In this document: piece by piece, positions 45,731-54,022 of the stretch
Position numbering within the stretch: the stretch's first letter is position 1
How the letters are laid out: each line of letters begins with the position of its first letter
NCBI RefSeq assembly: GCF_002368335.1
Contig: NZ_AP018288.1
Location: forward strand, 4,176,510 to 4,240,509
DNA length: 64,000 nucleotides
Origin: Nostoc sp. NIES-4103
Lineage (GTDB): Bacteria > Cyanobacteriota > Cyanobacteriia > Cyanobacteriales > Nostocaceae
Reading direction: 5' to 3'
The notes under the pieces: generated by a model
The model's database searches: none
What the model saw: the letters and a program-made list of their open reading frames with translations, nothing else
What the model was told of the DNA's origin: nothing
Position numbers and translations under genes: made by a program

Positions 45731-47896
45731 TCATACTGATAAAAACTTCAAATGCTCTCCTTGTTGTGCAAAAAAAGTTTCAATCGTACCTTGCATTTGC
45801 ACTTGGCCTTTGTCTATTAACACAATCCAATCAGCCCGGTTGACTACACTAGGACGATGAGTGATCAAAATTGTAGTTTTACCTTTTCTAGATTCCAAGA
45901 GGCGATCCATCACTTGAGATTCACTAACTGGGTCTAATCCCGCAGTTGCCTCATCTAAAATCAGTATAGGTGGATCGGTGAGGATTCCTCTAGCGATCGC
46001 TAATCTTTGTCTTTGTCCACCAGAAAGATTTGCCCCAAATTCTCCCAAAACTGTTTGATAGTTATTAGGGAGTTGACTGATAAATCCATCTGCATCAGCA
46101 ATATGGCAAGCTTTGACAATTTCCTCAAAAGAAATATAAGGCGTTCCTAAGCGAAAATTATCTACAATCGAGCGACTCCAGAAATGAGGTTCTTGGGGTA
46201 CATAAACTACTTGTTGTCGCAGACAATCTAAGGAAATGTCTTGACTATTATAAACACCAATACGGATATTGCCAGAGTTAGGTTGATATAAACCTGCTAT
46301 CAATTTTGCTAAGGTACTTTTGCCACAGCCAGATTTACCAATCAAAGCAATAACTTTTCCTCCAGGAAGATTGATAGAAAAATCTTCTAGTAGGTCAACT
46401 CTACCAGGATGGTGAAACGTCACATGAAAACAACAGATATCTGCATCAGTTGGAATTTGTGCGATCGGCTTTTGACCACTTCCAACTACTTCTGGTGTAG
46501 CATCAATAATTTCTAGTAAGCGAGAGATTGCTGTTTGAGAGCGAAAATACTCATCTGTTAAGCCAACTAATGAATCAATTAAATTTAGAACATTAACTTG
46601 CAAAGTATTAAAAGCCAGCATTTGCCCAATGCTTAATTCCCCCCTAATCACCAAAATGCTACCTAGTCCTAGTAAAACAACACCACCAATGGTAGTCAGG
46701 AAACTAGCAATAGTATTATTGATAATTCCAATTTGGATAGTACTGAAATTGAGATTGGCAAGGCGACCAAAACGACTTTGAAATTCATCCCAAAATTGAG
46801 GAGCTGCATTTGTAGTTTTCAGTACCTGTGCGCCCTTAAAGGTTTCTACTAAAACACCTTGATTTTCTGCTCCCAACACTAAAAGATTACGGGTTTTTTG
46901 TCGAAGAATGGGTAAAAAAGGCAGCGTGGATAAAGTGATTAAAACCCCGAATAAGACAACTGCTAGTGTTAACTGCCAGCTATAAAACAACATGAAGCTG
47001 AAAGAAACTACTGCAACGAAAAACTGACTGGGCAAAAGCACCACAATCTGCGATACCAGCTGATTGATTTCATTGATATCTCGCAATCGGCTGGTGATTT
47101 CGCCACTACGGCGTCCCTCATAGAAATTCAAGGGTAACTGCAAAATTTTCCGTCCAAACTCCAAGACTAACCCTAATTGCAACCGTTGCCCAAAGTGAGC
47201 AATCATAATGCCTTGCAGTACTCGCAGACTACTGCTGAATAACGTCATAACCACGACAGCTGTCACCACAACGGTGAGTAACTGCATATCTCCACGTACC
47301 AACACATCATCTGTGAGTATTTGGATCAAGATGGGAGTACCCAAACCGAGTAAACCCAACACAGCGTTAATCATTAAAACATGAGTCAGCAAACCACGAT
47401 AAGGCCAGATACGCTTAAAAAAGCGTCCTAAGCCACCTTTTGGTTCTTCTTGAGGCTGATCAGAAAAGCGGTCTGGATCTGGCTCTATTAAGAGCATGAC
47501 TCCATTCCAAGCGATCGCTAACTCTTGTCGGTTGACATAACGAAGCCCAACAGATGGATCGGCAATTACGTACTTTTTACCCTTCTTACCGTATAAAACA
47601 ACCCAGTGATAACCTCGCCAATGTATGATTGCAGGCAGATGCACTTCTTTAATTCTGTCCATAATCGCCGCAGAAGCTTTTACTGCCCTAGCATTAAAAC
47701 CCAAAGCTTCAGAACCACGTTTTAGCCCTAACAAGGTTGTTCCTAGTTGTCCAGTTCCTACTGTTTCTCGGCTGCGATTAATACTTAAGAACCGTCCATA
47801 ATATTTGCAAATTGAAGCTAGACAAGCAGCCCCACAGTCTTCTTCACTCAACTGTAAAACACACTGGTAATTTTTGAGTTTGAATAGACCAAACAT
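45731..47896 (-). CDS. C39 peptidase-containing ABC transporter (bacteriocin exporter)
   Basis: 721 residues. The C39 peptidase is at 1-130 (Q15, catalytic C21 in SEEDCGAACLASICKYYG, and the His in IIHWRGYHWVVLYG), followed by the membrane domain (about 165-460) and the ATPase (Walker A ALIGKSGCGKSTLAKLIAGL, signature LSGGQRQRLAIARGIL, Walker B ILILDEATAGLDP, ITHRPS). It cleaves double-glycine leaders and exports the peptides. The gene lies just after hlyD on the same strand, separated from it by about 300 bases of tandem repeats; the two peptide genes lie downstream. Confidence 0.95.
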   Translation of the reverse strand: MFGLFKLKNYQCVLQLSEEDCGAACLASICKYYGRFLSINRSRETVGTGQLGTTLLGLKRGSEALGFNARAVKASAAIMDRIKEVHLPAIIHWRGYHWVVLYGKKGKKYVIADPSVGLRYVNRQELAIAWNGVMLLIEPDPDRFSDQPQEEPKGGLGRFFKRIWPYRGLLTHVLMINAVLGLLGLGTPILIQILTDDVLVRGDMQLLTVVVTAVVVMTLFSSSLRVLQGIMIAHFGQRLQLGLVLEFGRKILQLPLNFYEGRRSGEITSRLRDINEINQLVSQIVVLLPSQFFVAVVSFSFMLFYSWQLTLAVVLFGVLITLSTLPFLPILRQKTRNLLVLGAENQGVLVETFKGAQVLKTTNAAPQFWDEFQSRFGRLANLNFSTIQIGIINNTIASFLTTIGGVVLLGLGSILVIRGELSIGQMLAFNTLQVNVLNLIDSLVGLTDEYFRSQTAISRLLEIIDATPEVVGSGQKPIAQIPTDADICCFHVTFHHPGRVDLLEDFSINLPGGKVIALIGKSGCGKSTLAKLIAGLYQPNSGNIRIGVYNSQDISLDCLRQQVVYVPQEPHFWSRSIVDNFRLGTPYISFEEIVKACHIADADGFISQLPNNYQTVLGEFGANLSGGQRQRLAIARGILTDPPILILDEATAGLDPVSESQVMDRLLESRKGKTTILITHRPSVVNRADWIVLIDKGQVQMQGTIETFFAQQGEHLKFLSV

Positions 47897-47903
47897 ATTA
47901 AAT

Positions 47904-48100
47904 GGGTATTGGGGATTGGGTATTGGGTATTGGGTATTGGGGATTGGGTATTGGGTATTGGGGATTGGGGATTGGGTATTGGGGATTGGGTATTGGGGAT
48001 TGGGTATTGGGTATTGGGTATTGGGGATTGGGTATTGGGGATTGGGTATTGGGTATTGGGTATTGGGTATTGGGGATTGGGTATTGGGGATTGGGTATTT
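47904..48100. repeat. about 28 heptamers of GGGTATT/GGGGATT type
   Basis: An unbroken run of 197 bases made of TTGGGTA/TTGGGGA units, directly upstream of the transporter start (47896). This is the longest short tandem repeat array in the window. Confidence 0.98.
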
Positions 48101-48111
48101 GGAAAATCTTT

Positions 48112-48206
48112 CCCTAGTCCCCAGTCCCTAGTCCCCAGTCCCCAGTCCCCAGTCCCTAGTCCCCAGTCCCCAGTCCCTAGTCCCCAGTCACCAGTCCCCA
48201 GTCCCC
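48112..48206. repeat. CCCAGTC/CCTAGTC heptamers
   Basis: About 13 heptamers, ending at the HlyD stop codon (48206-48208). Together with the preceding G-rich array it fills the whole hlyD-transporter gap. Confidence 0.97.
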
Positions 48207-50023
48207 TAAATATCTGTGATTAATCTCGCTTTTCGCAGAATGAAGTGAAGTACTGTTTCCTGATGGGAAATAATATCAGCTCTACCTTCCATTCCAGGTT
48301 TGAGATCACACTGGCGATCGCTTCTACCTACATACGTACTTTGTGGCTCAATTGTTACCTCGTAGGCTTGAAGTGGAACACTTGCAATTGTGTTGTTTTT
48401 TTCCATAGGTAAGGCATCCGGTGCAACTGTTTTAACTATTCCCTTAAGGGTGCCGTAGTCTGGATAGGGGCAAGCAGAAACCTGCATCTGCACTTGTTGA
48501 CCTGCTTTTACCTTGTCAATATCTTGAGCTGGTACAAGGGTCTTGATTAACATCGGCGCATCCAGGGGAGCAATCTGAGCAATAGCTTCAGTTGGTTGTA
48601 CTACTTGTCCAGGATTACGAAGTTTGAGTTGTAATAAAGTACCTGTGATTGGCGATCGAATTACACTCTGACTCAAATCATTTTCTACTTGTTGTAGTTC
48701 TTTGCGAGTGCGATCGAGTTGCTTGAAATATTCTAGGCGTTGTTGCAAGAGCGTTTCTCTTTCTTTTTTCAAAGCTGCTAAGGTAGCCTCACCTTGTGCC
48801 TGTTCTTGCCTTATGCGTTCAGATGCCACAATGACGGAAGCATCATTAGGATTGATAGCTGTTTTCGCCTTTTCTAGATTAGTTTGGGCGATTTGCAAGG
48901 CTTGGTCTTTTTCTTCTGTGAGGTTTTTAGCGTTAGCTTTAGCTTGTTCTAGTTTTGTATATGCAGATTTTACCGCTTGGTCTTTTTCCTCTGTGAGATT
49001 TTTAGCGTTAGCTTTAGCTTGTTCTAGTTTTGTATATGCAGATTTCACCGCTTGCTCTTTTTCTTCTAAGAGGTTTTTAGCATTGGCTTTAGCTTGTTCT
49101 AGCTTTGTATATGTAGATTTCAGTGCTTGTTCTTTTTCTTCAAATAAATTACGAGAAATTGCCCCCGATGCTACTATCGGCTGCAATCGATTCCGTTGTA
49201 CCTTGGCTAAGGTAAAAGCTGCTTGTGCTTCTTGCACAGTTGCCGTTAAGAGTTTGTCTTGCCGCAAGCGATCGCGTTGTACCTTTGCTAAGGTAAAAGC
49301 TGCTTGTGCTTCTTGCAAGCTTGCTGTTAAGGCTTTTTCTCGCTGCAATCTGTCTCTTTGCACCTTCGCTAAAGTCAAAGCTGCTTGTGTTTCTTCTACA
49401 GTTGCTGTTAAGACTTTTTCCCGCTGTAATCGTTCTCTTTGCACTCTGGCTAAGGTGAAAGCTGCTTGTGCTTGTGTCATATCTGCTGTAGCTTTAATTT
49501 GCTCATCTTCATAGTTGCGTTGACTACCACGTAGCTGAGCTTGTGCAGCTACAATTGTGCGGTTAATTAAGTTTGTCTGGGCCGCAATCTGAGTATTGAT
49601 TTCACTGATTTGAGCATCAATTTGATTTAGCTGTAATTGACTCTGCTGAATATTGCTTTCTAATTGACTTTTTTGAGTCCGAAGACGGGAATCATCAACA
49701 TAAGCAATAGCTTCTCCTTGGGTTACTATTTGATTGTCTTTAACCTCAATTTTTTGAACACTCCCAGTAATGGCAGACTCAACAACCCGCAGTTCTCCCA
49801 CAGGTCGGATAGTTGCAGGGACTTTGACTGTCACTTTGTAATTCAAAACCGATGTGAGGCTAATTCCTACCACAAAAATAGCTAGCAGTACGCCTCCACC
49901 AATATTTATCCATTTACCGATATGAGGGAGAAATTCATGAGCTTCAATTTCTGGCAATTGCTCTAAAATCGGTTCATTTAACCTATGCCAAAAATTGTTT
50001 TCCTCTTGATGTAGGGTATTCAC
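48206..50023 (-). CDS. HlyD-family membrane fusion protein with long repeat-built coiled coil
   Basis: 605 residues. One transmembrane segment near 40-62 (VLLAIFVVGISLTSVLNYKV), the lipoyl-like half (AITGSVQKIEVKDNQIVTQG), a coiled coil of about 330 residues, then the second lipoyl half (SPITGTLLQLKLRNPGQVV) and barrel. The hairpin is built from two tandem repeat sets: 27-residue units (QAAFTLAKVQRDRL) and 25-residue units (SAYTKLEQAKANAKNL), nearly identical at DNA level. It should bridge the C39 transporter to the outer membrane exit. Probably first gene of the export operon. Confidence 0.92.
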   Translation of the reverse strand: MNTLHQEENNFWHRLNEPILEQLPEIEAHEFLPHIGKWINIGGGVLLAIFVVGISLTSVLNYKVTVKVPATIRPVGELRVVESAITGSVQKIEVKDNQIVTQGEAIAYVDDSRLRTQKSQLESNIQQSQLQLNQIDAQISEINTQIAAQTNLINRTIVAAQAQLRGSQRNYEDEQIKATADMTQAQAAFTLARVQRERLQREKVLTATVEETQAALTLAKVQRDRLQREKALTASLQEAQAAFTLAKVQRDRLRQDKLLTATVQEAQAAFTLAKVQRNRLQPIVASGAISRNLFEEKEQALKSTYTKLEQAKANAKNLLEEKEQAVKSAYTKLEQAKANAKNLTEEKDQAVKSAYTKLEQAKANAKNLTEEKDQALQIAQTNLEKAKTAINPNDASVIVASERIRQEQAQGEATLAALKKERETLLQQRLEYFKQLDRTRKELQQVENDLSQSVIRSPITGTLLQLKLRNPGQVVQPTEAIAQIAPLDAPMLIKTLVPAQDIDKVKAGQQVQMQVSACPYPDYGTLKGIVKTVAPDALPMEKNNTIASVPLQAYEVTIEPQSTYVGRSDRQCDLKPGMEGRADIISHQETVLHFILRKARLITDI

Positions 50024-50321
50024 GGCACTGCACCTTTTTTAGAAGGAGATGGAGATGGGGGAGATGAGGAAGATGGGGAGGATGGAGGGCTTTGGGGGCC
50101 CTGGAGGGGTTGGCTACCGTGTACACACAAGTCGTATCACCCCCCTTAATCCCCCCTTATCAAGGGGGGAAAAATAGAAGATCTAGTTCCCTCCCCTTTA
50201 CAAGGGGAGGGTTAGGGAGGGGTAAAAACCAGATTTGTCAACTACCTAGAGACTTGTGTATACACCGTAGGGAGGGGTTGGGGGGCAATGGGGAGAATAA
50301 CTAATGACAACTAACCCTCAC
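50024..50321. repeat. repeat-rich upstream region of the hlyD operon
   Basis: GGAGATGGGGGAGATGAGGA units at about 50045, then CCCCCTTAATCCCCCCTTATC and CCCTCCCCTTTACAAGGGGA blocks, GTGTACACACAAGTCG at 50119 and GACTTGTGTATACACCG at 50252 facing each other. Repeats only; no gene is seen. The 42-base repeat starts next at 50322. Confidence 0.75.
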
Positions 50322-50363
50322 GGGTGACGCTCGCAAGCTCGCTAACGCTGCGCTAACGGCAGT
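50322..50363. repeat. second copy of the 42-base dispersed repeat
   Basis: 40 of 42 bases match 9424-9465. Followed by GGGGAAACCCCAAGACCGTA, an additional small stem. Confidence 0.85.
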
Positions 50364-50508
50364 TACTCCACTTGGGGAAACCCCAAGACCGTACTGCCTC
50401 ACAACTGACAACTAACTCCCAATTTTCTTGTTGATGATGTATTTTGCTAAATGGTGAAATGCTGACATATGCGGCTAACACTAGCCACAATCATGCTTGA
50501 CGATGGTC

Positions 50509-50514
50509 TATAAT
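50509..50514 (+). promoter_or_regulatory. TATAAT box upstream of a 37-aa frame
   Basis: A perfect -10 sequence 24 bases before ATG 50538. No matching -35 at 17 bases; a TTGACG is only 6 bases upstream of it. Confidence 0.4.
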
Positions 50515-50537
50515 CGAAAAAGGGGAACGAGAAGGGT

Positions 50538-50651
50538 ATGTACGACATGGAAAAATTATCTTTCTCAAGTTTTCAACGTGGGCAACGCGTTAAGAAAACG
50601 GAGGAAAACGCTCAAACTCCCTCAAAGTCCTCACTTACGTTGAGCGAGTAG
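50538..50651 (+). CDS. possible 37-aa small protein
   Basis: Frame from ATG 50538 (GAGAAGGG before it), reading MYDMEKLSFSSFQRGQRVKK and ending SSLTLSE. Polar, basic, no membrane segment. A TATAAT box is well placed. Opposite strand to the export operon. No family recognised. Confidence 0.45.
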   Translation: MYDMEKLSFSSFQRGQRVKKTEENAQTPSKSSLTLSE

Positions 50652-51026
50652 TAATCACTTCCTCCACCCCCTTTTTATACGGCACAAGGCGATTTCTGCG
50701 AATAAATCGCAGACTTTAGCATTTTAATCAGCATTTAGACAGCCTCTTAAGTATAGAAAGACAAAGCAGACACAAATAATTTGTAAATTTTCGGTAGAGA
50801 AATCAAGAGGAAATAAAAAAATAAATGGCTGTTGAGTGTTGACCGTTAAATGTGAACAATCAACAACTTCAAGTGGCATAATTTATTTCTAGGAGTTCCC
50901 TAGAATAGTTGCATAATCTAAGCCTCTAATGCTTGTAACAACGGTCTACCCAAGCATCAGAAATTTTGTTTGTAATAATTTCTAAAACCATTACGGTTCG
51001 GTAATTACGAATTATGCAAAGCGGTA
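50652..51026. other. gap without recognised gene
   Basis: A/T-rich sequence with a short inverted TTTGTTTGTAATAATTTC stretch near 50965. Nothing supportable. Confidence 0.4.
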
Positions 51027-51134
51027 CTAGCCGTTTAAGTGAATCATCTCAAAATCGACACTAGTCGCTAGAAGTTCTTGTTGTTTATCAGATAATGTGA
51101 TCAACAACACACATGCACTTATTCGATGTGACAT
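51027..51134 (-). CDS. degenerate double-glycine-type leader peptide, 35 aa
   Basis: MSHRISACVLLITLSDKQQE, then LLATSVDFEMIHLNG. The LSDKQQELLA segment aligns with LSTEQQQLLAGG and LSTEQQKLLSGG of the two intact peptides, but the GG is replaced by TS, so cleavage should fail. It has the same 7-bp upstream dyad as the 70-residue peptide. It is probably a relic of a third peptide gene about 1 kb upstream of hlyD. Confidence 0.65.
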   Translation of the reverse strand: MSHRISACVLLITLSDKQQELLATSVDFEMIHLNG

Positions 51135-51157
51135 GATTTTTTGCCTCACTACGCAAT

Positions 51158-51176
51158 TAGGTGGGTAGACCACCTA
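51158..51176 (-). promoter_or_regulatory. 7-bp dyad upstream of the remnant peptide
   Basis: TAGGTGG-GTAGA-CCACCTA, 24 bases before the start codon; counterpart of 45174-45192. Confidence 0.5.
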
Positions 51177-51379
51177 AGTACCCAACTATAAGCACTGTTT
51201 GTCAGGATTTCATAAATCTAGAGGTAGAAATTCAACATCTAGATTTACTTCTCAAAGTAGATATTAAATCTGCTATTTTTTGTAGATATACCAATACCCT
51301 TAGAGTAGGTATGGTCAGTAATTAATGTTTTTGAAACTATTTGAAGAATTTAGATAGTTATTAACAAATTTTAGGTAGC

Positions 51380-51530
51380 AAAGTAAATGGGGGAGATGAG
51401 GGAGATGAGGGAGATGAGGGAGATGAGGGAGATGGGGGAGATGTGGGAGATGAGGGAGATTAAAACTGTTAACTCCTATCTGTTAACTCCTAACTGTTAA
51501 CTCCTAACTCCCAATTCCTAACTCTTAACT
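51380..51530. repeat. GGGAGATGA and TAACTCC tandem repeats
   Basis: Eight or so GGGAGATGA units at about 51388-51460 and CTCCTAACTGTTAACTCC-type heptamers at 51470-51530, reaching the end of the next gene. Confidence 0.9.
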
Positions 51531-52235
51531 CCCAACTCGCTGAAGATCAGCTAATTGTCGGCGCTGGTTCTGCTGTTGATTAAACAACTTTTGTTCTGGG
51601 GTTAATAAATCTGAGTCTATTGGGGGGCGCATATCCCATTGCAATTCTGCCATGATCAATAAACTGATCATCATTACTACACCAGTAGCGAAAAACTGCC
51701 ATTCACTAAAATAGGGAATAACTGCCATTCCCAGCAGGTGGACAAGCGCCATTAGTAAAAACGCTCGCGATCGCAAGGCTAAAACTGTACACAAATAACC
51801 AATACCGGTCAATCCTAACCATAGGGGACATAGACGCATCAACACTTCTCCCCAACCCAGAAAAATACTCAAGTCGGTTAAAACAACACCCCCTAACATC
51901 AAAATCACCCAACAATAGACTAGCCAACGTACCTTTTCTACACTCACCCAAAACCAAGTCAAAACTACCATAGCAACGGTACCGGCTAAGGTAAGGGTTG
52001 ACCACCAAATTGCTTGTGTATCCCAGCTAATCGGTAGAAACTGGGCTGTGAGAAATATACCTGCACATATTAAACCCCAAAGGATAAAAACCTGATCTAT
52101 GCGGGTGTAAAACCCTGAAAATACTCTAATAGTGCCAACTTTCAAGTTTAGACATACTAAACCTTGCAGGTCTTGAATATCCAAAGCTTCGTGTTTATCG
52201 CGCAGCAGGGGTTGAGAAAAAGGTGAAACAGTCAT
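51525..52235 (-). CDS. unknown multi-pass membrane protein
   Basis: 236 residues, about six hydrophobic helices between residues 48 and 200 (VFILWGLICAGIFLTAQFLP, WWSTLTLAGTVAMVVLTWFW, LVYCWVILMLGGVVLT, GLTGIGYLCTVLAL). The C-terminal 30 residues are Gln/Arg-rich and cytoplasmic-like. It resembles conserved cyanobacterial membrane proteins without assigned function. Its stop is a few bases from a TAACTCC array. Confidence 0.7.
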   Translation of the reverse strand: MTVSPFSQPLLRDKHEALDIQDLQGLVCLNLKVGTIRVFSGFYTRIDQVFILWGLICAGIFLTAQFLPISWDTQAIWWSTLTLAGTVAMVVLTWFWVSVEKVRWLVYCWVILMLGGVVLTDLSIFLGWGEVLMRLCPLWLGLTGIGYLCTVLALRSRAFLLMALVHLLGMAVIPYFSEWQFFATGVVMMISLLIMAELQWDMRPPIDSDLLTPEQKLFNQQQNQRRQLADLQRVGS

Positions 52236-52558
52236 TTAAATTTTATGTCTTAAGATAGTGGCGTTAATCAACAGTTTTGATGTAAAGCTTGAGAAATGCT
52301 AACAAATAATCAAGCTATTTACCCAAGATTTTTCAAAAATGTGTAAGTAAATATTCTTGAAGCGCGATCGCACTATCTTTGAAGAAAGTGGGGAGTAGAG
52401 GGATGGGGAGATGAGGAGGATGAGGGAGATGAGGGAGTGAGGGAGTGAGGGAGTGAGGGAGAAATAACTAATACCCAATTACCAATTACCAATTCCCAAT
52501 TCCCAATTCCCAATTCCCAATTCCCAATTCCCATTTGTTCGTATTTATTGATGGCTAT
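52236..52558. repeat. gap with GAGGGAGTGAGG and CCCAATT repeats
   Basis: GAGGGAGTGAGGGAGTGAGG units at about 52420-52460 and CCAATTCCCAATTCCCAATT at 52480-52530. No gene seen. Confidence 0.9.
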
Positions 52559-53266
52559 TTAGTTAAGCGACAATAGCTGAATCAATGTAAAGGCAATAGC
52601 TGCACTGCCTAAAGGTACTGTCAAATTATCTATACCCCAAAAAGATACAGCTTCTAAGCCAGTAGCCATTAGAGCGATCGCTAGCGATACTACCCATGTC
52701 TGCCAAACGTTCCCTTCTACACTCAGTAAAATCAAACTACTGACTAAGTAGCTAACCAAGGTCATAGTTAACGAGCCTTCCCAGCTTTTTTGGCTGCCAA
52801 AGACTTTATACTTATGTTTACCAAAATTTTGCCCAATCAAAGCTGCTAGTCCATCTCCCCATGACATCACCATAATTCCGATAGCTGCGTACTGGGGCTG
52901 TTGTAAGTGCCAAAACCAAGCAATTAAAATGCCAATACTAACAGCATAGAAAAATGTCCCTAGGCTTTGGCGACCCACGCTGTTAATGCCAGGGAGAATA
53001 GGAAATCGATATGATAACAAAGTAATGGCACTGGCGACAATTGAAGCTGTGATGCCTACACTCGCAGGTACATCCAGCCACCAAGCAAGCATTATTACGT
53101 TGCCGGTGCCAATATGAACTATCTTTCTTACTACTTCTGGATCATCGGTGGCAAAGCGCTTGATTACCCATGCGATTAGGAGGATGAGTAATACCCAAAC
53201 CGCAACTATAGCAATTTGCAGCCACAAAGATGGAATTGGGATTAAGTCGGCAACTGAAGTCAACAA
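52559..53266 (-). CDS. phytol/dolichol kinase family membrane protein
   Basis: 235 residues, six or seven transmembrane helices. RKIVHIGTGN near residue 43 and SWGDGLAALIGQNFGKHKYK near 135 are the conserved nucleotide-binding motifs of the CTP-dependent polyprenol/phytol kinase family (VTE5-type). Plausible role: phosphorylating phytol released from chlorophyll for tocopherol or chlorophyll re-synthesis; the precise substrate is inferred from family. Starts close to the divergent yidD. Confidence 0.82.
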   Translation of the reverse strand: MLTSVADLIPIPSLWLQIAIVAVWVLLILLIAWVIKRFATDDPEVVRKIVHIGTGNVIMLAWWLDVPASVGITASIVASAITLLSYRFPILPGINSVGRQSLGTFFYAVSIGILIAWFWHLQQPQYAAIGIMVMSWGDGLAALIGQNFGKHKYKVFGSQKSWEGSLTMTLVSYLVSSLILLSVEGNVWQTWVVSLAIALMATGLEAVSFWGIDNLTVPLGSAAIAFTLIQLLSLN

Positions 53267-53327
53267 AGATGTTAGGGGATGGAAATTTTTAGCTCTGTTA
53301 CTAATTTATAAGATTTGGACTACTGGA

Positions 53328-53627
53328 ATGAAACTATTATTCATTTGGTTGATTCGAGGCTACAGAATGTTTATTTCGCCACTGTTTCCCCCTACTTGTC
53401 GCTTTCAACCAACTTGTTCTATGTATGCTATTCAAGCAATTGAAAGATTTGGTGCATGGCGCGGTGGGTGGATGGCGGTGCGGCGCATCTTGCGTTGTCA
53501 TCCATTTCATCCGGGTGGTTATGATCCAGTGCCAGAGGTTGTAGTCAAAGATATTGAGCCTTGCTGTAGTCACAGGCACTTAAATTCTGAGAAGAAGACA
53601 ACACAACAAACCAATACCAAAGAATAA
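53328..53627 (+). CDS. yidD: membrane protein insertion efficiency factor YidD
   Basis: 99 residues from ATG 53328; the frame is open upstream but that part overlaps the divergent gene. Contains IRGYRMFISPLFPPTCRFQP, CSMYAIQAIERFG and RILRCHPFHPGGYDPVP, the conserved core of YidD, which assists YidC-dependent membrane insertion. The C-terminus is extended by about 25 polar residues. Confidence 0.95.
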   Translation: MKLLFIWLIRGYRMFISPLFPPTCRFQPTCSMYAIQAIERFGAWRGGWMAVRRILRCHPFHPGGYDPVPEVVVKDIEPCCSHRHLNSEKKTTQQTNTKE

Positions 53628-54022
53628 GGCACTTCCAAATAAAAAATAGGCGTTGCTGAATTAGGATATGAAATTCAAAAATTAATTATTCTCAACTCTT
53701 AGTTTCTGCGACTGGTGCGAACGCCAGTTGCTACAACGCGCCGGCACTTTTGTGACTGTCGGCAAAGCGCGCTCTTCGGAGTGCCTTGGGAATCCGCGCA
53801 ACGCACTGGCTCCTCTGCGTAAGGTGAATTCATATTCTCAATCCGCAACGCCAAAAAATATCCCACTGCTGACAGTCATCAGCCATCGACTGTAACCAAA
53901 TTCTAAAAATATTCAAAAGATATTCAAATTACCCTTGCCAAGTCATAGTCGTTATGACTACGATAAAATAACTTATGGATGGTGAGTATTTAATAACCTC
54001 GACCAAAGGAATGATTGACGGT
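53628..54022. repeat. gap upstream of the catalase with a GC-rich dispersed repeat
   Basis: 53710-53825 is a GC-rich block (CGAACGCCAGTTGCTACAAC, GCGCAACGCACTGGCTCC) that shares its end with the repeat near 26790 in inverted form. The A/T-rich part after 53830 should contain the catalase promoter. Confidence 0.6.

Noticed and set aside
47874..48223. Three overlapping plus-strand frames of 71-104 codons made of GIGYWVLGIGDW-type repeats
   Set aside because: They are translations of the heptamer arrays in all three frames; repeat DNA without stops, not genes.
48702..49514. A 270-codon plus-strand frame opposite hlyD
   Set aside because: It mirrors the repeat-built coiled coil of the HlyD protein on the other strand; Cys/Ser-rich composition and no ribosome site.
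50497..50514. TTGACG plus TATAAT as a full sigma-70 promoter
   Set aside because: Only 6 bases separate the two boxes; 16-18 are needed, so only the -10 box is kept.
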